The position numbers and the translations under genes were made by a program. A DNA stretch of 39,010 nt from an uncultured Eubacteriales bacterium (GTDB lineage Bacteria; Bacillota; Clostridia; Christensenellales; Aristaeellaceae): positions 1 through 39,010 of the forward strand of contig CADBCY010000028.1 in assembly GCA_902793325.1 (NCBI GenBank), read 5' to 3'. Position 1 is the stretch's first letter; every line of letters starts with the position of its first letter. Shown here piece by piece: positions 31,544 through 39,010 of the stretch. Below the pieces are notes generated by a model. It was not told the origin of the DNA. It did no database searches and worked only from the letters and a program-made list of their open reading frames with translations.

Positions 31544-32588
31544 GAATCGCGGCGCGCGCGCACGCTCCGGCGTCCGCAGGGACGGCTGGCTGCGGCGACA
31601 GCTCGCCCGCCGGCCCCTGCCGCTGTGGGTGGTGACCGCGGCGGACGTGCTGGTGCTGGTGCTCGCGCTGCTCGTGTACGCGCTGTTCCACCACGTGCTG
31701 CCCCGGGACGAGGAAGCCGCGGGCGTCGTTTCCAGGCGCGCGGCCGCGCCCGTCGTCGCGGCTACCCAGGCGCCGGAATCCATGTCCGGACCGGAGGCCA
31801 GCGCCGAACCCCGCGCGGCGGACCCCGTGGGCGTGTTCGCCCAGCGGTTCGCGGACAAGTTTACGGGCGGGGAGATCATCGCGGACAGCGAGGGCTATCA
31901 GAGCCCCAGCCTGAACATCCGCTTTCAGACCGTCACCGAGCCGGAGCTGGTGTACTACGTGGCGGACATCTACATGCGCGACATCGAATGCTTCCGCACG
32001 GTGTTTGCCAAGGACGATTTCGGCCGCGGACGCTACGAGTGGCTTACGGACATGAGCGCCCGGCTGGGCGGCGTCATGGCCGTGAACGGCGACTACTACG
32101 GCGGCCGCGCCGACGGCATCGTCATCCGCAATGGGGAGCTGTACCGCAAGAAGGCCCCCATCCGGGACGTGTGCGTCATCTACTGGGACGGCGTCATGGA
32201 GATCATTTCGCCGAGCGAATGGAACACGGAGAGCGTCATGGCGAAGGGCGCGTACCAGGGCTGGAACTTCGGCCCGAACCTGCTGGACGACGGCGGTAAC
32301 GCGCTGTCCTACTTCGATTCCGAGGTAGCCGGCAGGAACCCGCGCACGGCCATCGGCTACTTCGAGCCGGGGCACTACTGCCTGGTGGTGGTGGACGGTC
32401 GGTCGAAGAAGAGCCGCGGCGCGACGCTGGAGAAGCTCTCCGAGATCATGGCCGGGCTCGGCTGTGCCCGGGCCTACAACCTGGACGGCGGGCAGACCTC
32501 GTCCATGGTGGTGGGGAACAAGGTGGTCAGCAATCCCTATCACGGCGGCCGCAAGTGCAGCGACGGCATCGTGATCGTGGACCGATAG
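31533..32588 (+). CDS. Membrane-anchored phosphodiester glycosidase (NAGPA-like)
   Basis: A 351-aa protein with a basic N-terminus, one membrane helix (about 32-53) and an extracellular NAGPA/DUF2233 domain. Family landmarks are MAVNGDYYGGRADGIVIRNGELY, FGPNLLDDGG, NPRTAIGYFEPGHYCLVVVDGR and ARAYNLDGGQTSSMV near the end. Members cleave sugars linked through phosphodiesters (as in the uncovering enzyme), which fits trimming of a phosphate-linked surface glycopolymer. It overlaps the GT2-GtrA gene by 11 bp, so translation is coupled. Substrate inferred from context. Confidence 0.86.
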   Translation: MTARNRGARARSGVRRDGWLRRQLARRPLPLWVVTAADVLVLVLALLVYALFHHVLPRDEEAAGVVSRRAAAPVVAATQAPESMSGPEASAEPRAADPVGVFAQRFADKFTGGEIIADSEGYQSPSLNIRFQTVTEPELVYYVADIYMRDIECFRTVFAKDDFGRGRYEWLTDMSARLGGVMAVNGDYYGGRADGIVIRNGELYRKKAPIRDVCVIYWDGVMEIISPSEWNTESVMAKGAYQGWNFGPNLLDDGGNALSYFDSEVAGRNPRTAIGYFEPGHYCLVVVDGRSKKSRGATLEKLSEIMAGLGCARAYNLDGGQTSSMVVGNKVVSNPYHGGRKCSDGIVIVDR

Positions 32589-32605
32589 TCGGGAGGTGGA
32601 CGACC

Positions 32606-32893
32606 GTGCTTCGCAAGGTCACGCCGCACGCGGTAATCATCATCGCGGCGATGTACTTCGTGTTCTTCTTCATCGATCGGGTCAACTCCATCATGAATTT
32701 CATCAACAACGGCATGACCAAGGGGCTGCTCTTCGCGCTGTGCGTGCTGGCGATCTACAACGCGGTGCTGCTGATCCGGGAGAACCGCGCGCGGGAACGC
32801 CAGCGGCAGCGCGCGCTGGAGCAGCGTCGTCGCGCGGCTTCGCAGAAACCCGGCGCGCCGCGGCCCGACCGAACGGTGGCACACAAATCTTAA
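32606..32893 (+). CDS. Small membrane protein (95 aa)
   Basis: A 95-aa protein starting at GTG 32606, 8 bp after GGGAGGTG. It has two hydrophobic segments (about 8-22 and 34-51), then a strongly basic C-terminal tail rich in Arg/Gln (RARERQRQRALEQRRR). No family recognised. It is the last gene of the envelope cluster, 17 bp after the glycosidase gene, and may be an accessory subunit of that system. Confidence 0.65.
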   Translation: MLRKVTPHAVIIIAAMYFVFFFIDRVNSIMNFINNGMTKGLLFALCVLAIYNAVLLIRENRARERQRQRALEQRRRAASQKPGAPRPDRTVAHKS

Positions 32894-32940
32894 CACGCCC
32901 TTTCCCGTCCGTTTGCAGGGGACAGCGGGAAGACGGGTAC

Positions 32941-32981
32941 GCATAGCTATGCGCGATATTGTGAATATCGCGCATGTTTTT
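32941..32981 (+). terminator. Terminator closing the envelope cluster
   Basis: A perfect 12-bp stem (ATGCGCGATATT at 32949-32960, complement at 32964-32975) with a GTG loop is followed by GTTTTTG. A separate 12-bp palindrome, GCATAGCTATGC (32941-32952), overlaps its left arm. Confidence 0.82.
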
Positions 32982-33060
32982 GCACTCAGGGCAATGGAAA
33001 TGCATTTTCCGGCCGCGGAGTTCTGCAAAAATCAGGCTGATATGTCCGCCTGCGGCGGAA

Positions 33061-33121
33061 TTCAGGGGTTAAAAGACGGAAATTGAAGCGGGATCGGCGA
33101 GAAAAATTCGTTTCAGGGGTT
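33061..33121 (+). repeat. 10-bp direct repeat upstream of livK
   Basis: TTCAGGGGTT occurs at 33061-33070 and 33112-33121, 51 bp apart, the second copy touching the -35 box. This is close to five helical turns, so it could be a regulator site; no regulator gene is adjacent. The rest of 32982-33119 holds nothing else recognisable. Confidence 0.45.
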
Positions 33122-33148
33122 GCAATTTCTGCATGAAGTATGTATAAT
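33120..33148 (+). promoter_or_regulatory. Promoter of the liv operon
   Basis: TTGCAA (33120-33125) and TATAAT (33143-33148) with a 17-bp spacer, 29 bp before the ATG; AAAGGAGGG lies between. Confidence 0.8.
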
Positions 33149-33177
33149 GTTTACATCAAAAAAGGAGGGATAACCCC

Positions 33178-34326
33178 ATGAAAAAGGTTCTTGCGATTGT
33201 ATTGGCCATGATGCTCGCGCTGTCTGCGGCGGCGCTGGCGGAAACCGTGAAGATCGGCGTGTACGAGCCCGCCTCCGGCGACAGCGGCGCGGGCGGCAAG
33301 CAGGAGATGCTTGGCATGCAGTACGCCAACCAGGAGACCCCCACCGTTGAAATCGGCGGCACGACCTACGACGTCGAGCTGGTCTATGCCGACAACGGCT
33401 CCTCCACCGACAAGGCTCCCTCCGCCGCGCAGCAGCTGGTGTCCGAGGGCGTCAGCGTGGTGCTGGGCTCCTACGGCTCCGGCGTGTCCATCGCCGGCTC
33501 CCAGTACTTCGCGGATGCGAACATCCCCGCCATCGGCGTGACCTGCACCAACCCCCAGGTGACCGCCGGCAACAGCCACTACTTCCGCATTTGCTTCCTG
33601 GATCCCTTCCAGGGCACCGTTCTGGCCAACTACGCCGCGCAGCAGGGCGCGAAGACCGCCTACTGCCTGGGCGAGCTGGGCAATGACTACGACCAGGGCC
33701 TGCTGACCTACTTCAAGCAGGCGTTCGAGGGCCTGGGCGGCACCGCGATCGTGGAGAGCTTCCCCACCAACACCGCGGACTTCACCAGCTATCTGACCAA
33801 CGCCACCGCCTACAACGCGGACGTGTTCTTCTGCCCGGTCTCCATCGCGTACTCCACGCAGATCATCCAGCAGGCCGCCAGCCAGAACGTGTCCTTCCCG
33901 ATCCTGGGCGGCGACACGCTGGACAGCAACGTGGTGGCCAACGCCGCCAAGGGCACCAACGTGCAGGTCATCATCACCACCTTCTATCAGGAAGGCGCGA
34001 CCCCCACGTTCGACGAGGGCTTCAAGGCCTGGCTGAACGCGAACAGCGAAGCCCTGACCAACAACGGCGGCAACGACATGATCTCCGCCGTGTCCGCCAT
34101 GGGCTATGACGCCTACTACACCGCGCTCGAGGCCCTGAAGGCCGCCGGTTCCACCGACTCCGCCGCCGTCATGGCCGCGCTGCCCGGCGTGACCCTCACC
34201 GGCGTGTCCGGCGCCATCGCCTTCGACGCGACCGGCGACGCCATCCGCGACGCCGCGTTCGTCAAGAAGATCAACAACGAGACCGGCGACTGGGAGTTCG
34301 TTGCCGAGCAGCAGGTCGAGGGCTGA
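33178..34326 (+). CDS. livK: Branched-chain amino acid-binding protein
   Basis: A 382-aa extracellular solute receptor of the LivJ/LivK (periplasmic binding protein type 1) family. The signal peptide covers residues 1-21 (ends AALA); no Cys lipobox is seen, so membrane anchoring is unclear. Recognisable parts are VKIGVYEPASGDSGAGGKQEMLGMQYA, VVLGSYGSGVSIAGS, YFRICFLDPFQGTVLANYA and DAYYTALEALKAAGS. It delivers leucine/isoleucine/valine or related amino acids to the channel encoded downstream. First gene of a complete liv operon; a hairpin after it probably sets it above the other subunits in amount. Confidence 0.9.
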   Translation: MKKVLAIVLAMMLALSAAALAETVKIGVYEPASGDSGAGGKQEMLGMQYANQETPTVEIGGTTYDVELVYADNGSSTDKAPSAAQQLVSEGVSVVLGSYGSGVSIAGSQYFADANIPAIGVTCTNPQVTAGNSHYFRICFLDPFQGTVLANYAAQQGAKTAYCLGELGNDYDQGLLTYFKQAFEGLGGTAIVESFPTNTADFTSYLTNATAYNADVFFCPVSIAYSTQIIQQAASQNVSFPILGGDTLDSNVVANAAKGTNVQVIITTFYQEGATPTFDEGFKAWLNANSEALTNNGGNDMISAVSAMGYDAYYTALEALKAAGSTDSAAVMAALPGVTLTGVSGAIAFDATGDAIRDAAFVKKINNETGDWEFVAEQQVEG

Positions 34327-34360
34327 TCCCCGGCCACTGGGCTCGATCCCAACCGGCATT

Positions 34361-34390
34361 CGGCGGAGGCATCGCCTCCGCCGATATTTA
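34361..34390 (+). terminator. Hairpin between livK and livH
   Basis: A perfect 10-bp GC-rich stem (CGGCGGAGGC at 34361-34370, complement at 34374-34383) with a 3-nt loop is followed by ATATTTAGG. The short T-tract suggests partial termination or 3' protection of the livK message. Confidence 0.65.
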
Positions 34391-34510
34391 GGTTGAGCGA
34401 ACCCGTGCGAAGGGGCAGGGCAGGGCTGCGCTCTGCCGGCGCCCGACGCGCATGCGGTTCCCGTATTCAACGCGCACAGTATCAAATGATAATTGAAGGA
34501 GCGTTCCCCC

Positions 34511-35434
34511 ATGTGGAGTACCGTCTTTCCCTACCTGCTGTCCGGCATATCGGTGGGCGGGCAGTACGCGCTGATCGCCATCGGCTACACGATGGTGTAC
34601 GGCATACTGCGCCTCATCAACTTCGCCCACGGCGACGTGTTCATGGTGGCCGGCATCCTGATGGTGTACATGGCGGCCAGCGGCGTGCCGCTGTGGCTGT
34701 GCCTGCCGCTGGTGCTGGTGCTCACCGCCGTCATCGGCTTTGTGATTGAGCGCGTGGCCTACAAGCCGCTGCGCGCCGCGCCGCGCATGTCGGTCATGAT
34801 CTCCGCCATCGGCGTCAGCTACACGCTGCAGAACCTGGTGCTGTACATCACCGGCGGCCTGAACCAGATCTATCCCACCATCCCCTGGATCTCGGACAAC
34901 GTGACGATCCTCGGCGCGAGCACGAAGATGGTCACGATCATCACCCCCATACTGACGCTGGTGCTGGTCGTGGCGCTGGTGTGGCTCATCAACCACACCA
35001 AGATCGGTATGGCCATGCGCGCGGTATCGAGGGACTTCGAGACCAGCCAGTTGATGGGCATTAAGATCAACCGCGTCATCTCCACCACGTTCGTCATCGG
35101 CACCTTCCTGGCGGGCGTGGCGTCGGTGCTGTACTTCACCAACTACACCACCGTCATCCAGACCTCTGGCGCCATGCCCGGCCTGAAGGCGTTCGTGGCG
35201 GCGGTGTTCGGCGGCATCGGCTCGATCCCCGGCGCGGTGGTCGGCGCGTTTATCATCGGCATCGCGGAGAACCTCATCAAGGGCCTGGACATCATACTGT
35301 TCAAGGCGGGCCTGATCCCCGGCCCCATGGGCCTGGCGACCTTCTCCGACGCCTTTACGTTCGCGCTGCTGATCATCATACTGGCCGTCAAGCCCACGGG
35401 CCTGTTCGGCGAGAAGATTACGGATAAGGTGTGA
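34511..35434 (+). CDS. livH: Branched-chain amino acid ABC permease LivH
   Basis: A 307-aa polytopic membrane protein of the LivH family. Landmarks are SGISVGGQYALIAIGYTMVYGILRLINFAHGD near the N-terminus, MRAVSRDFETSQLMGI in the cytoplasmic coupling loop, and AAVFGGIGSIPGAVVGAFIIGIAENL near the end. It pairs with LivM to form the channel. ATG 34511 follows AAGGAGC; the in-frame TTG at 34493 includes that site and is rejected. Confidence 0.92.
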   Translation: MWSTVFPYLLSGISVGGQYALIAIGYTMVYGILRLINFAHGDVFMVAGILMVYMAASGVPLWLCLPLVLVLTAVIGFVIERVAYKPLRAAPRMSVMISAIGVSYTLQNLVLYITGGLNQIYPTIPWISDNVTILGASTKMVTIITPILTLVLVVALVWLINHTKIGMAMRAVSRDFETSQLMGIKINRVISTTFVIGTFLAGVASVLYFTNYTTVIQTSGAMPGLKAFVAAVFGGIGSIPGAVVGAFIIGIAENLIKGLDIILFKAGLIPGPMGLATFSDAFTFALLIIILAVKPTGLFGEKITDKV

Positions 35435-35444
35435 GGTGAGCGGT

Positions 35445-36581
35445 ATGAGCAACAGTTTGCAGAAAAAGAAAGTCGATTCCGCCACCATCATCAGCGCCGT
35501 GATCGTGCTGGCGCTGTACGCGCTGGTATTCGTCGCGGAGCAGATCATCCCGCCCACCAGCATGCTGTTTACCGTGCTGAAGAAGGGCGCGACCTACGCG
35601 CTGGTGGCCGTGTCGATGAACCTGCTGAACGGCTTCACGGGCATCTTCTCGCTGGGCCAGGCGGGCTTCATGCTGGTGGGCGCCTACGTCTACGGCATCT
35701 TCACCATTCCCATCGTCTCCCGCATGGACGTGTACCAGTACTATAACGGCGGCCTGGTGCAGTTTACGCTGCCGGTGTTCATCGCGATGCTGCTCTCCGG
35801 CCTCGCGGCGGCGCTGCTGGCGCTGCTGATCGGCCTGCCGGTGCTGCGCCTCAAGAGCGACTACCTGGCCATCGCCACGCTGGGCTTCGCGGAGATCATC
35901 CGCGCGCTGTTCCAGTGGGACAAACTGGGCCCGATCACCAACGGCTCCAACATGCTGCGCCTTTTCCCCACGTTCAACGACTTCAACATCCGCGCGGCGG
36001 ACGGCCACGTGACGGTCTACCTGTCCACGCTGGTGCCGCTGCTGATCGCGGGCGTGTGCATCGGGGTCATCATACTGCTGATCAACTCCACCTTCGGCAG
36101 GGCGCTGCGGGCCATCAAGGACGACGAGATCGCCGCGGAGGCCATGGGCATCCGGCTGGCGAGCCACAAGCGCCTGGCGTTCTGCATCTCTTCCTTCTTC
36201 GCGGGCGTGGGCGGCGCGATGCTGGCCATGTACCAGACCACCGTGCAGGCCAAGAGCTTCACCACGGCCATGACCTATGAGATCCTGCTGATCGTGGTCA
36301 TCGGTGGCATCGGCTCGGTGACGGGCAGTTGCCTGTCCTCGTTCCTGTTCGTGGCGTGCTCCGAGTGGTGGCTGCGCTTCCTGGACCAGAAGCAGGTCAT
36401 CGGCGACTTCGAGGTGCCGCTGCTGCGCAACGGCTTCCGCCTGGTGGTGTTCTCCATCATCATCATGATCGTGGTGCTGTTCTTCCGCCGCGGCATCATG
36501 GGCACGAACGAGTTGCCGGACGTGATACGCAAACTACAGGGCAAGGGCAGATCATCGAAGAAGGGGGGACAGGGCAAATGA
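35445..36581 (+). CDS. livM: Branched-chain amino acid ABC permease LivM
   Basis: A 378-aa polytopic membrane protein. Landmarks are ATYALVAVSMNLLNGFTGIFSLGQAGFMLVGAYVYG, LRLKSDYLAIATLGFAEIIR and the coupling loop FGRALRAIKDDEIAAEAMGI, followed by IGGIGSVTGS. It is the partner of LivH. ATG 35445 lies 10 bp after the livH stop with GAGGTGA before it. Its TGA overlaps the livG ATG. Confidence 0.92.
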   Translation: MSNSLQKKKVDSATIISAVIVLALYALVFVAEQIIPPTSMLFTVLKKGATYALVAVSMNLLNGFTGIFSLGQAGFMLVGAYVYGIFTIPIVSRMDVYQYYNGGLVQFTLPVFIAMLLSGLAAALLALLIGLPVLRLKSDYLAIATLGFAEIIRALFQWDKLGPITNGSNMLRLFPTFNDFNIRAADGHVTVYLSTLVPLLIAGVCIGVIILLINSTFGRALRAIKDDEIAAEAMGIRLASHKRLAFCISSFFAGVGGAMLAMYQTTVQAKSFTTAMTYEILLIVVIGGIGSVTGSCLSSFLFVACSEWWLRFLDQKQVIGDFEVPLLRNGFRLVVFSIIIMIVVLFFRRGIMGTNELPDVIRKLQGKGRSSKKGGQGK

Positions 36582-37345
36582 GCGAGAACGTACTGCACAT
36601 TGAGCACCTGACCATGCGCTTCGGCGGCGTCGTTGCCGTGGACGATCTGAGCATGGACATCAACAAGGGCGAGATCGTCGCCCTGATCGGCCCCAACGGC
36701 GCGGGCAAGACCACGGCCTTCAACATGGTCACCGGCGTGTACACGCCCACCGCGGGCCGCATCCTCCTGGACGGCAGGGACATCACCGGCATGCGCCCCG
36801 ACCAGATCACCGTGCAGGGCATCGCGCGCACCTTCCAGAACATCCGCCTGTTCTCGGGCATGACGGTGTTCGAAAACGTGCTGACCGCAAAGCACCTGCG
36901 CCGCACCAGCAACTTCCTCACCGCCACCTTCCGGCTGAACGCCGCGGAGGAGAAGCGCATGCGGGCGGAGACGGAGAAGCTGCTGCGCGAGGTGGACCTC
37001 TACGACCTGAAGGACGAGATGGCGACCAGCCTGCCCTACGGCAAGCAGCGCCTGCTGGAGATCGCGCGCGCGCTGGCCACGGAGCCGAAGCTTCTGCTGC
37101 TGGACGAGCCCGCCGCGGGCATGAACCCCCAGGAGACCGAGGAGCTGAGCGCCTTCATCCGCCAGATCAAGGACAAGTTTGACCTGACGGTGTTCCTCAT
37201 CGAGCACCACATGAACCTGGTCATGGGGATCTCCGACCGCATCTACGTCATCGACTTCGGCCGGCACATCGCCAACGGCACGCCCGCCGAGGTGCAGGAC
37301 AATCCCGCCGTCATCGCGGCCTATCTGGGGGTGGACGAGGAATGA
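36578..37345 (+). CDS. livG: Branched-chain amino acid ABC ATPase LivG
   Basis: A 255-aa ATPase with Walker A GPNGAGKTT, the LivG-typical GIARTFQNIRLF, signature LPYGKQRLLEIARAL (LSGGQ replaced by LPYGK, normal for LivG), Walker B LLLLDEPAAGMNP and the switch His in LIEHHMNLVM. The start at 36578 overlaps the livM stop (ATGA). A longer in-frame extension upstream lies wholly inside livM and is not real. Its end overlaps livF by 4 bp. Confidence 0.93.
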   Translation: MSENVLHIEHLTMRFGGVVAVDDLSMDINKGEIVALIGPNGAGKTTAFNMVTGVYTPTAGRILLDGRDITGMRPDQITVQGIARTFQNIRLFSGMTVFENVLTAKHLRRTSNFLTATFRLNAAEEKRMRAETEKLLREVDLYDLKDEMATSLPYGKQRLLEIARALATEPKLLLLDEPAAGMNPQETEELSAFIRQIKDKFDLTVFLIEHHMNLVMGISDRIYVIDFGRHIANGTPAEVQDNPAVIAAYLGVDEE

Positions 37346-38064
37346 GCAACATGCTCCTGGTAAAGGATCTGAAGGTGAACTACGGCGGCATCGAGGCGCT
37401 GAAGGGCATCGGCTTCGAGGTGGATCAGGGCGAGATCGTCACGCTGATCGGCGCGAACGGCGCGGGCAAGTCCACCACGCTGCGCGCCATCAGCGGCCTG
37501 GTCAAGACCTCCTCCGGCGCGATCAACTTCATGGGCCGGGACATCATTCCCTTCGACGCCCAGCAGGTCGTGGCCGAGGGCATCGCGCTGGTGCCGGAGG
37601 GGCGCCGCGTGTTCGACAACCTCACCGTGAAGGAAAACCTGAAGATCGGCGCGTACCTGCGCAACAACAAGGACGAGATCGAGGCGGGCATCGAGGACAT
37701 CTACCAGCGCTTCCCCCGCCTGAAGGAGCGCGAGTGGCAGTTGGCGGGCACGCTGTCCGGCGGCGAGCAGCAGATGCTGGCCGTGGGCCGCGCCATGATG
37801 GCCAGGCCGAAACTGCTGATGATGGACGAGCCGTCCCTGGGCCTGGCGCCGCTGGTGGTGAAGGACATCTTCTCCATCATCCGCGACCTCAAGAGCGAGG
37901 GCATCACCATACTGCTCATCGAGCAGAACGCCAACGCCGCGCTGCGCTGCGCGGACAAGGGCTACGTGCTCGAGACCGGGCGCATCACCATGTCCGGCAC
38001 CGGCGAGGCCCTGCTTAACGACCAGCGCGTGCGCGACGCCTACCTGGGCAGCACGGCGCGGTAG
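37342..38064 (+). CDS. livF: Branched-chain amino acid ABC ATPase LivF
   Basis: A 240-aa ATPase with Walker A GANGAGKST, signature LSGGEQQMLAVGRAMM, Walker B LLMMDEPSLGLAPLVV and LIEQNANAAL. VPEGRRVFDNLTVKENLKIGAY is typical of LivF. It starts within the last codons of livG (ATGA overlap) and completes the LivKHMGF set, so this locus encodes a whole importer. Confidence 0.93.
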   Translation: MSNMLLVKDLKVNYGGIEALKGIGFEVDQGEIVTLIGANGAGKSTTLRAISGLVKTSSGAINFMGRDIIPFDAQQVVAEGIALVPEGRRVFDNLTVKENLKIGAYLRNNKDEIEAGIEDIYQRFPRLKEREWQLAGTLSGGEQQMLAVGRAMMARPKLLMMDEPSLGLAPLVVKDIFSIIRDLKSEGITILLIEQNANAALRCADKGYVLETGRITMSGTGEALLNDQRVRDAYLGSTAR

Positions 38065-38097
38065 TCGCCCGAGAACGACCGAAAGGAACGACCTGAA

Positions 38098-38898
38098 ATG
38101 GGAAAGAAGAGCGCAGTATCCAAGGGATACCGCAAGCAGCAGGGAAAGAAGCCCTACCTGAGCCGGCGAGACATCGTCATACTGTGCGCGATCCTGGTCG
38201 CCGTGATCGTGGGCGGCGTGCTGCTGTTCACCTACGACGACGGCGCGCTGAAGACCGCGAACGGCAGCATCGTGGACGCCGGTGAAAACTGGCTGATCGT
38301 GAACGGCAGCGGCACGTCGGGCGGCCATCGCTACTTCAAGGTGGGTGAGATCGGGACGCTCGAGGGCTATGACCGCGAGAATGCCCCGCTGACCGACGCC
38401 AACATCCCGCGCTATGTGTTCCGCCCGCAGGGCGAGGCCGAAGGCGTGGAGAGCATCGTCGTCACCACCAGCCACACCCCCGCGCAGAAGCTGGCGGAAT
38501 ACGTCGCGGCGACCATGAAGTCCATGGGCAGCGAGAACCTCTCGGAGGTCGCGGAGGCGAAGGCCGGCGAGCGCGGCTATTCCTACTTCGTGAGCGTCGT
38601 GGAGCCCGCCGGGGAAGATGCGGAAACCGATGCGGAAGCGGCGGAAGAAGCGCCCGCGGAGGAAGTCGCGGACGCCGAGCCCGCGGGTGAGGCGGAAACC
38701 GCCGAGGCGGGCGAGGGAGAGCAGGCCGAACCGGCCTACGCCGCCACCATCAGCGCCTACTCCGACTGCCCGCGCGACAGCTGCATCGTCGTCGAGATCA
38801 AGTCCACCGCGGATTCCCGCGAGGCGCTGCCGGACGAGGAGGCCCTGAAGGCCCTCGCCGGGCAGGCATTCTCGATCGTGACGACGGAAGAGGAATAA
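38098..38898 (+). CDS. Single-pass membrane protein with an acidic linker
   Basis: A 266-aa protein with no recognised family. The N-terminus is very basic (KKSAVSKGYRKQQGKKPYLSRRD), followed by one membrane helix (about 25-45), so the rest faces outside. About residues 50-170 and 215-266 look folded. Between them lies a run rich in Glu and Ala (about 175-215), probably a flexible, highly charged linker. GAAAGGAACG precedes the ATG. It starts 33 bp after livF with no promoter, so it is likely read with the liv operon, though no link to amino acid uptake is evident. Confidence 0.75.
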   Translation: MGKKSAVSKGYRKQQGKKPYLSRRDIVILCAILVAVIVGGVLLFTYDDGALKTANGSIVDAGENWLIVNGSGTSGGHRYFKVGEIGTLEGYDRENAPLTDANIPRYVFRPQGEAEGVESIVVTTSHTPAQKLAEYVAATMKSMGSENLSEVAEAKAGERGYSYFVSVVEPAGEDAETDAEAAEEAPAEEVADAEPAGEAETAEAGEGEQAEPAYAATISAYSDCPRDSCIVVEIKSTADSREALPDEEALKALAGQAFSIVTTEEE

Positions 38899-38915
38899 AA
38901 CAACCGAAAACCAAA

Positions 38916-38947
38916 GGGGCTGTCTCAAAACGAGGCAGCCTCTTTAT
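38916..38947 (+). terminator. Terminator after the liv region
   Basis: An 11-bp stem with two wobble pairs (GGGGCTGTCTC at 38916-38926, GAGGCAGCCTC at 38932-38942), loop AAAAC, is followed by TTTAT. It ends the liv-containing transcript. Confidence 0.7.
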
Positions 38948-38968
38948 AATGGGACACGAAAAAAGTAA

Positions 38969-38993
38969 TGCCAGGTCTTGCGCAGACCTGGCA
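38969..38993. repeat. Second hairpin at the right edge
   Basis: A perfect 10-bp inverted repeat (TGCCAGGTCT at 38969-38978, complement at 38984-38993) with loop TGCGC lies 26 bp after the previous hairpin. It is followed by GCGTTTGTATG on the plus strand and by ATTACTTTTTTCG on the minus strand, so it could terminate a convergent gene beyond the window. Confidence 0.5.
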
Positions 38994-39010
38994 GCGTTTG
39001 TATGATATTG

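Noticed and set aside
36329-36577. N-terminal extension of livG into livM
   Set aside because: The extension is an out-of-frame reading of livM; true LivG similarity begins at the ATG at 36578.

Overview
The window reads as chromosomal DNA from a high-GC member of the Firmicutes (class Clostridia). Three things suggest this: near-consensus sigma-A promoters (TTGACA/TATAAT with 16-18 bp spacers), strong AGGAGG ribosome binding sites, and a gene set that includes a DUF1385 (YqhQ-type) protein, an XpaC-like protein, a barnase/barstar pair, an LTA-synthase-like sulfatase, and DeoD and CinA. Nothing points to an outer membrane. The exact taxon cannot be fixed from the sequence alone; an uncultured gut lineage is an inference. 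Identification is by recognised motifs and family resemblance read by eye, with no database search.

Region 1 (1-3560) looks like the decayed end of a mobile element. Its composition appears less GC-rich than the rest. It carries unrecognised accessory genes (one with a C-terminal helix-turn-helix, one with an apparent N-terminal one), a 72-aa orphan, a 5'-truncated adenine-type DNA methyltransferase and a 3'-truncated, chimeric cytosine-5 methyltransferase. It ends in nested palindromes about 170 bp from the 3' end of tRNA-Pro. Region 2 (3660-4660) holds tRNA-Thr(CGT) and tRNA-Pro(CGG) on the minus strand, then a C-rich non-coding tandem repeat. Region 3 (4619-7641) is a PAS/GGDEF/EAL/PAS cyclic-di-GMP gene split by a one-base frameshift. 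Region 4 (7677-9219) is a secreted HAD phosphatase-like protein.

Region 5 (9361-15625) is a sugar-uptake locus. A ROK repressor diverges from an mglB-mglA-mglC type ABC transporter, which is followed by an aldo/keto reductase; a dyad just downstream of the mgl -10 box is a candidate operator. Region 6 (15739-19761) holds an XpaC-like membrane protein, a 51-aa orphan, a secreted barnase overlapping its barstar inhibitor, DeoD purine nucleoside phosphorylase and a Cof-type HAD phosphatase.

Region 7 (19769-23755) is an amino-sugar operon, glmS, a left-handed beta-helix acyltransferase and glmM, which would supply glucosamine-1-phosphate and probably its acetylation for cell wall synthesis. Region 8 (24009-26848, minus) encodes an HD-domain protein, CinA and a D-2-hydroxyacid dehydrogenase. 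Region 9 (26986-32893) starts with a DUF1385 membrane protein. A probable envelope cluster follows: an LTA-synthase-like sulfatase, a GT2-GtrA glycosyltransferase, a phosphodiester glycosidase-like protein and a small membrane protein.

Region 10 (33120-38942) is a complete livK-livH-livM-livG-livF branched-chain amino acid importer followed by an acidic single-pass membrane protein. The window closes with two hairpins. No CRISPR array, rRNA gene, intact transposase or recognised riboswitch was seen.
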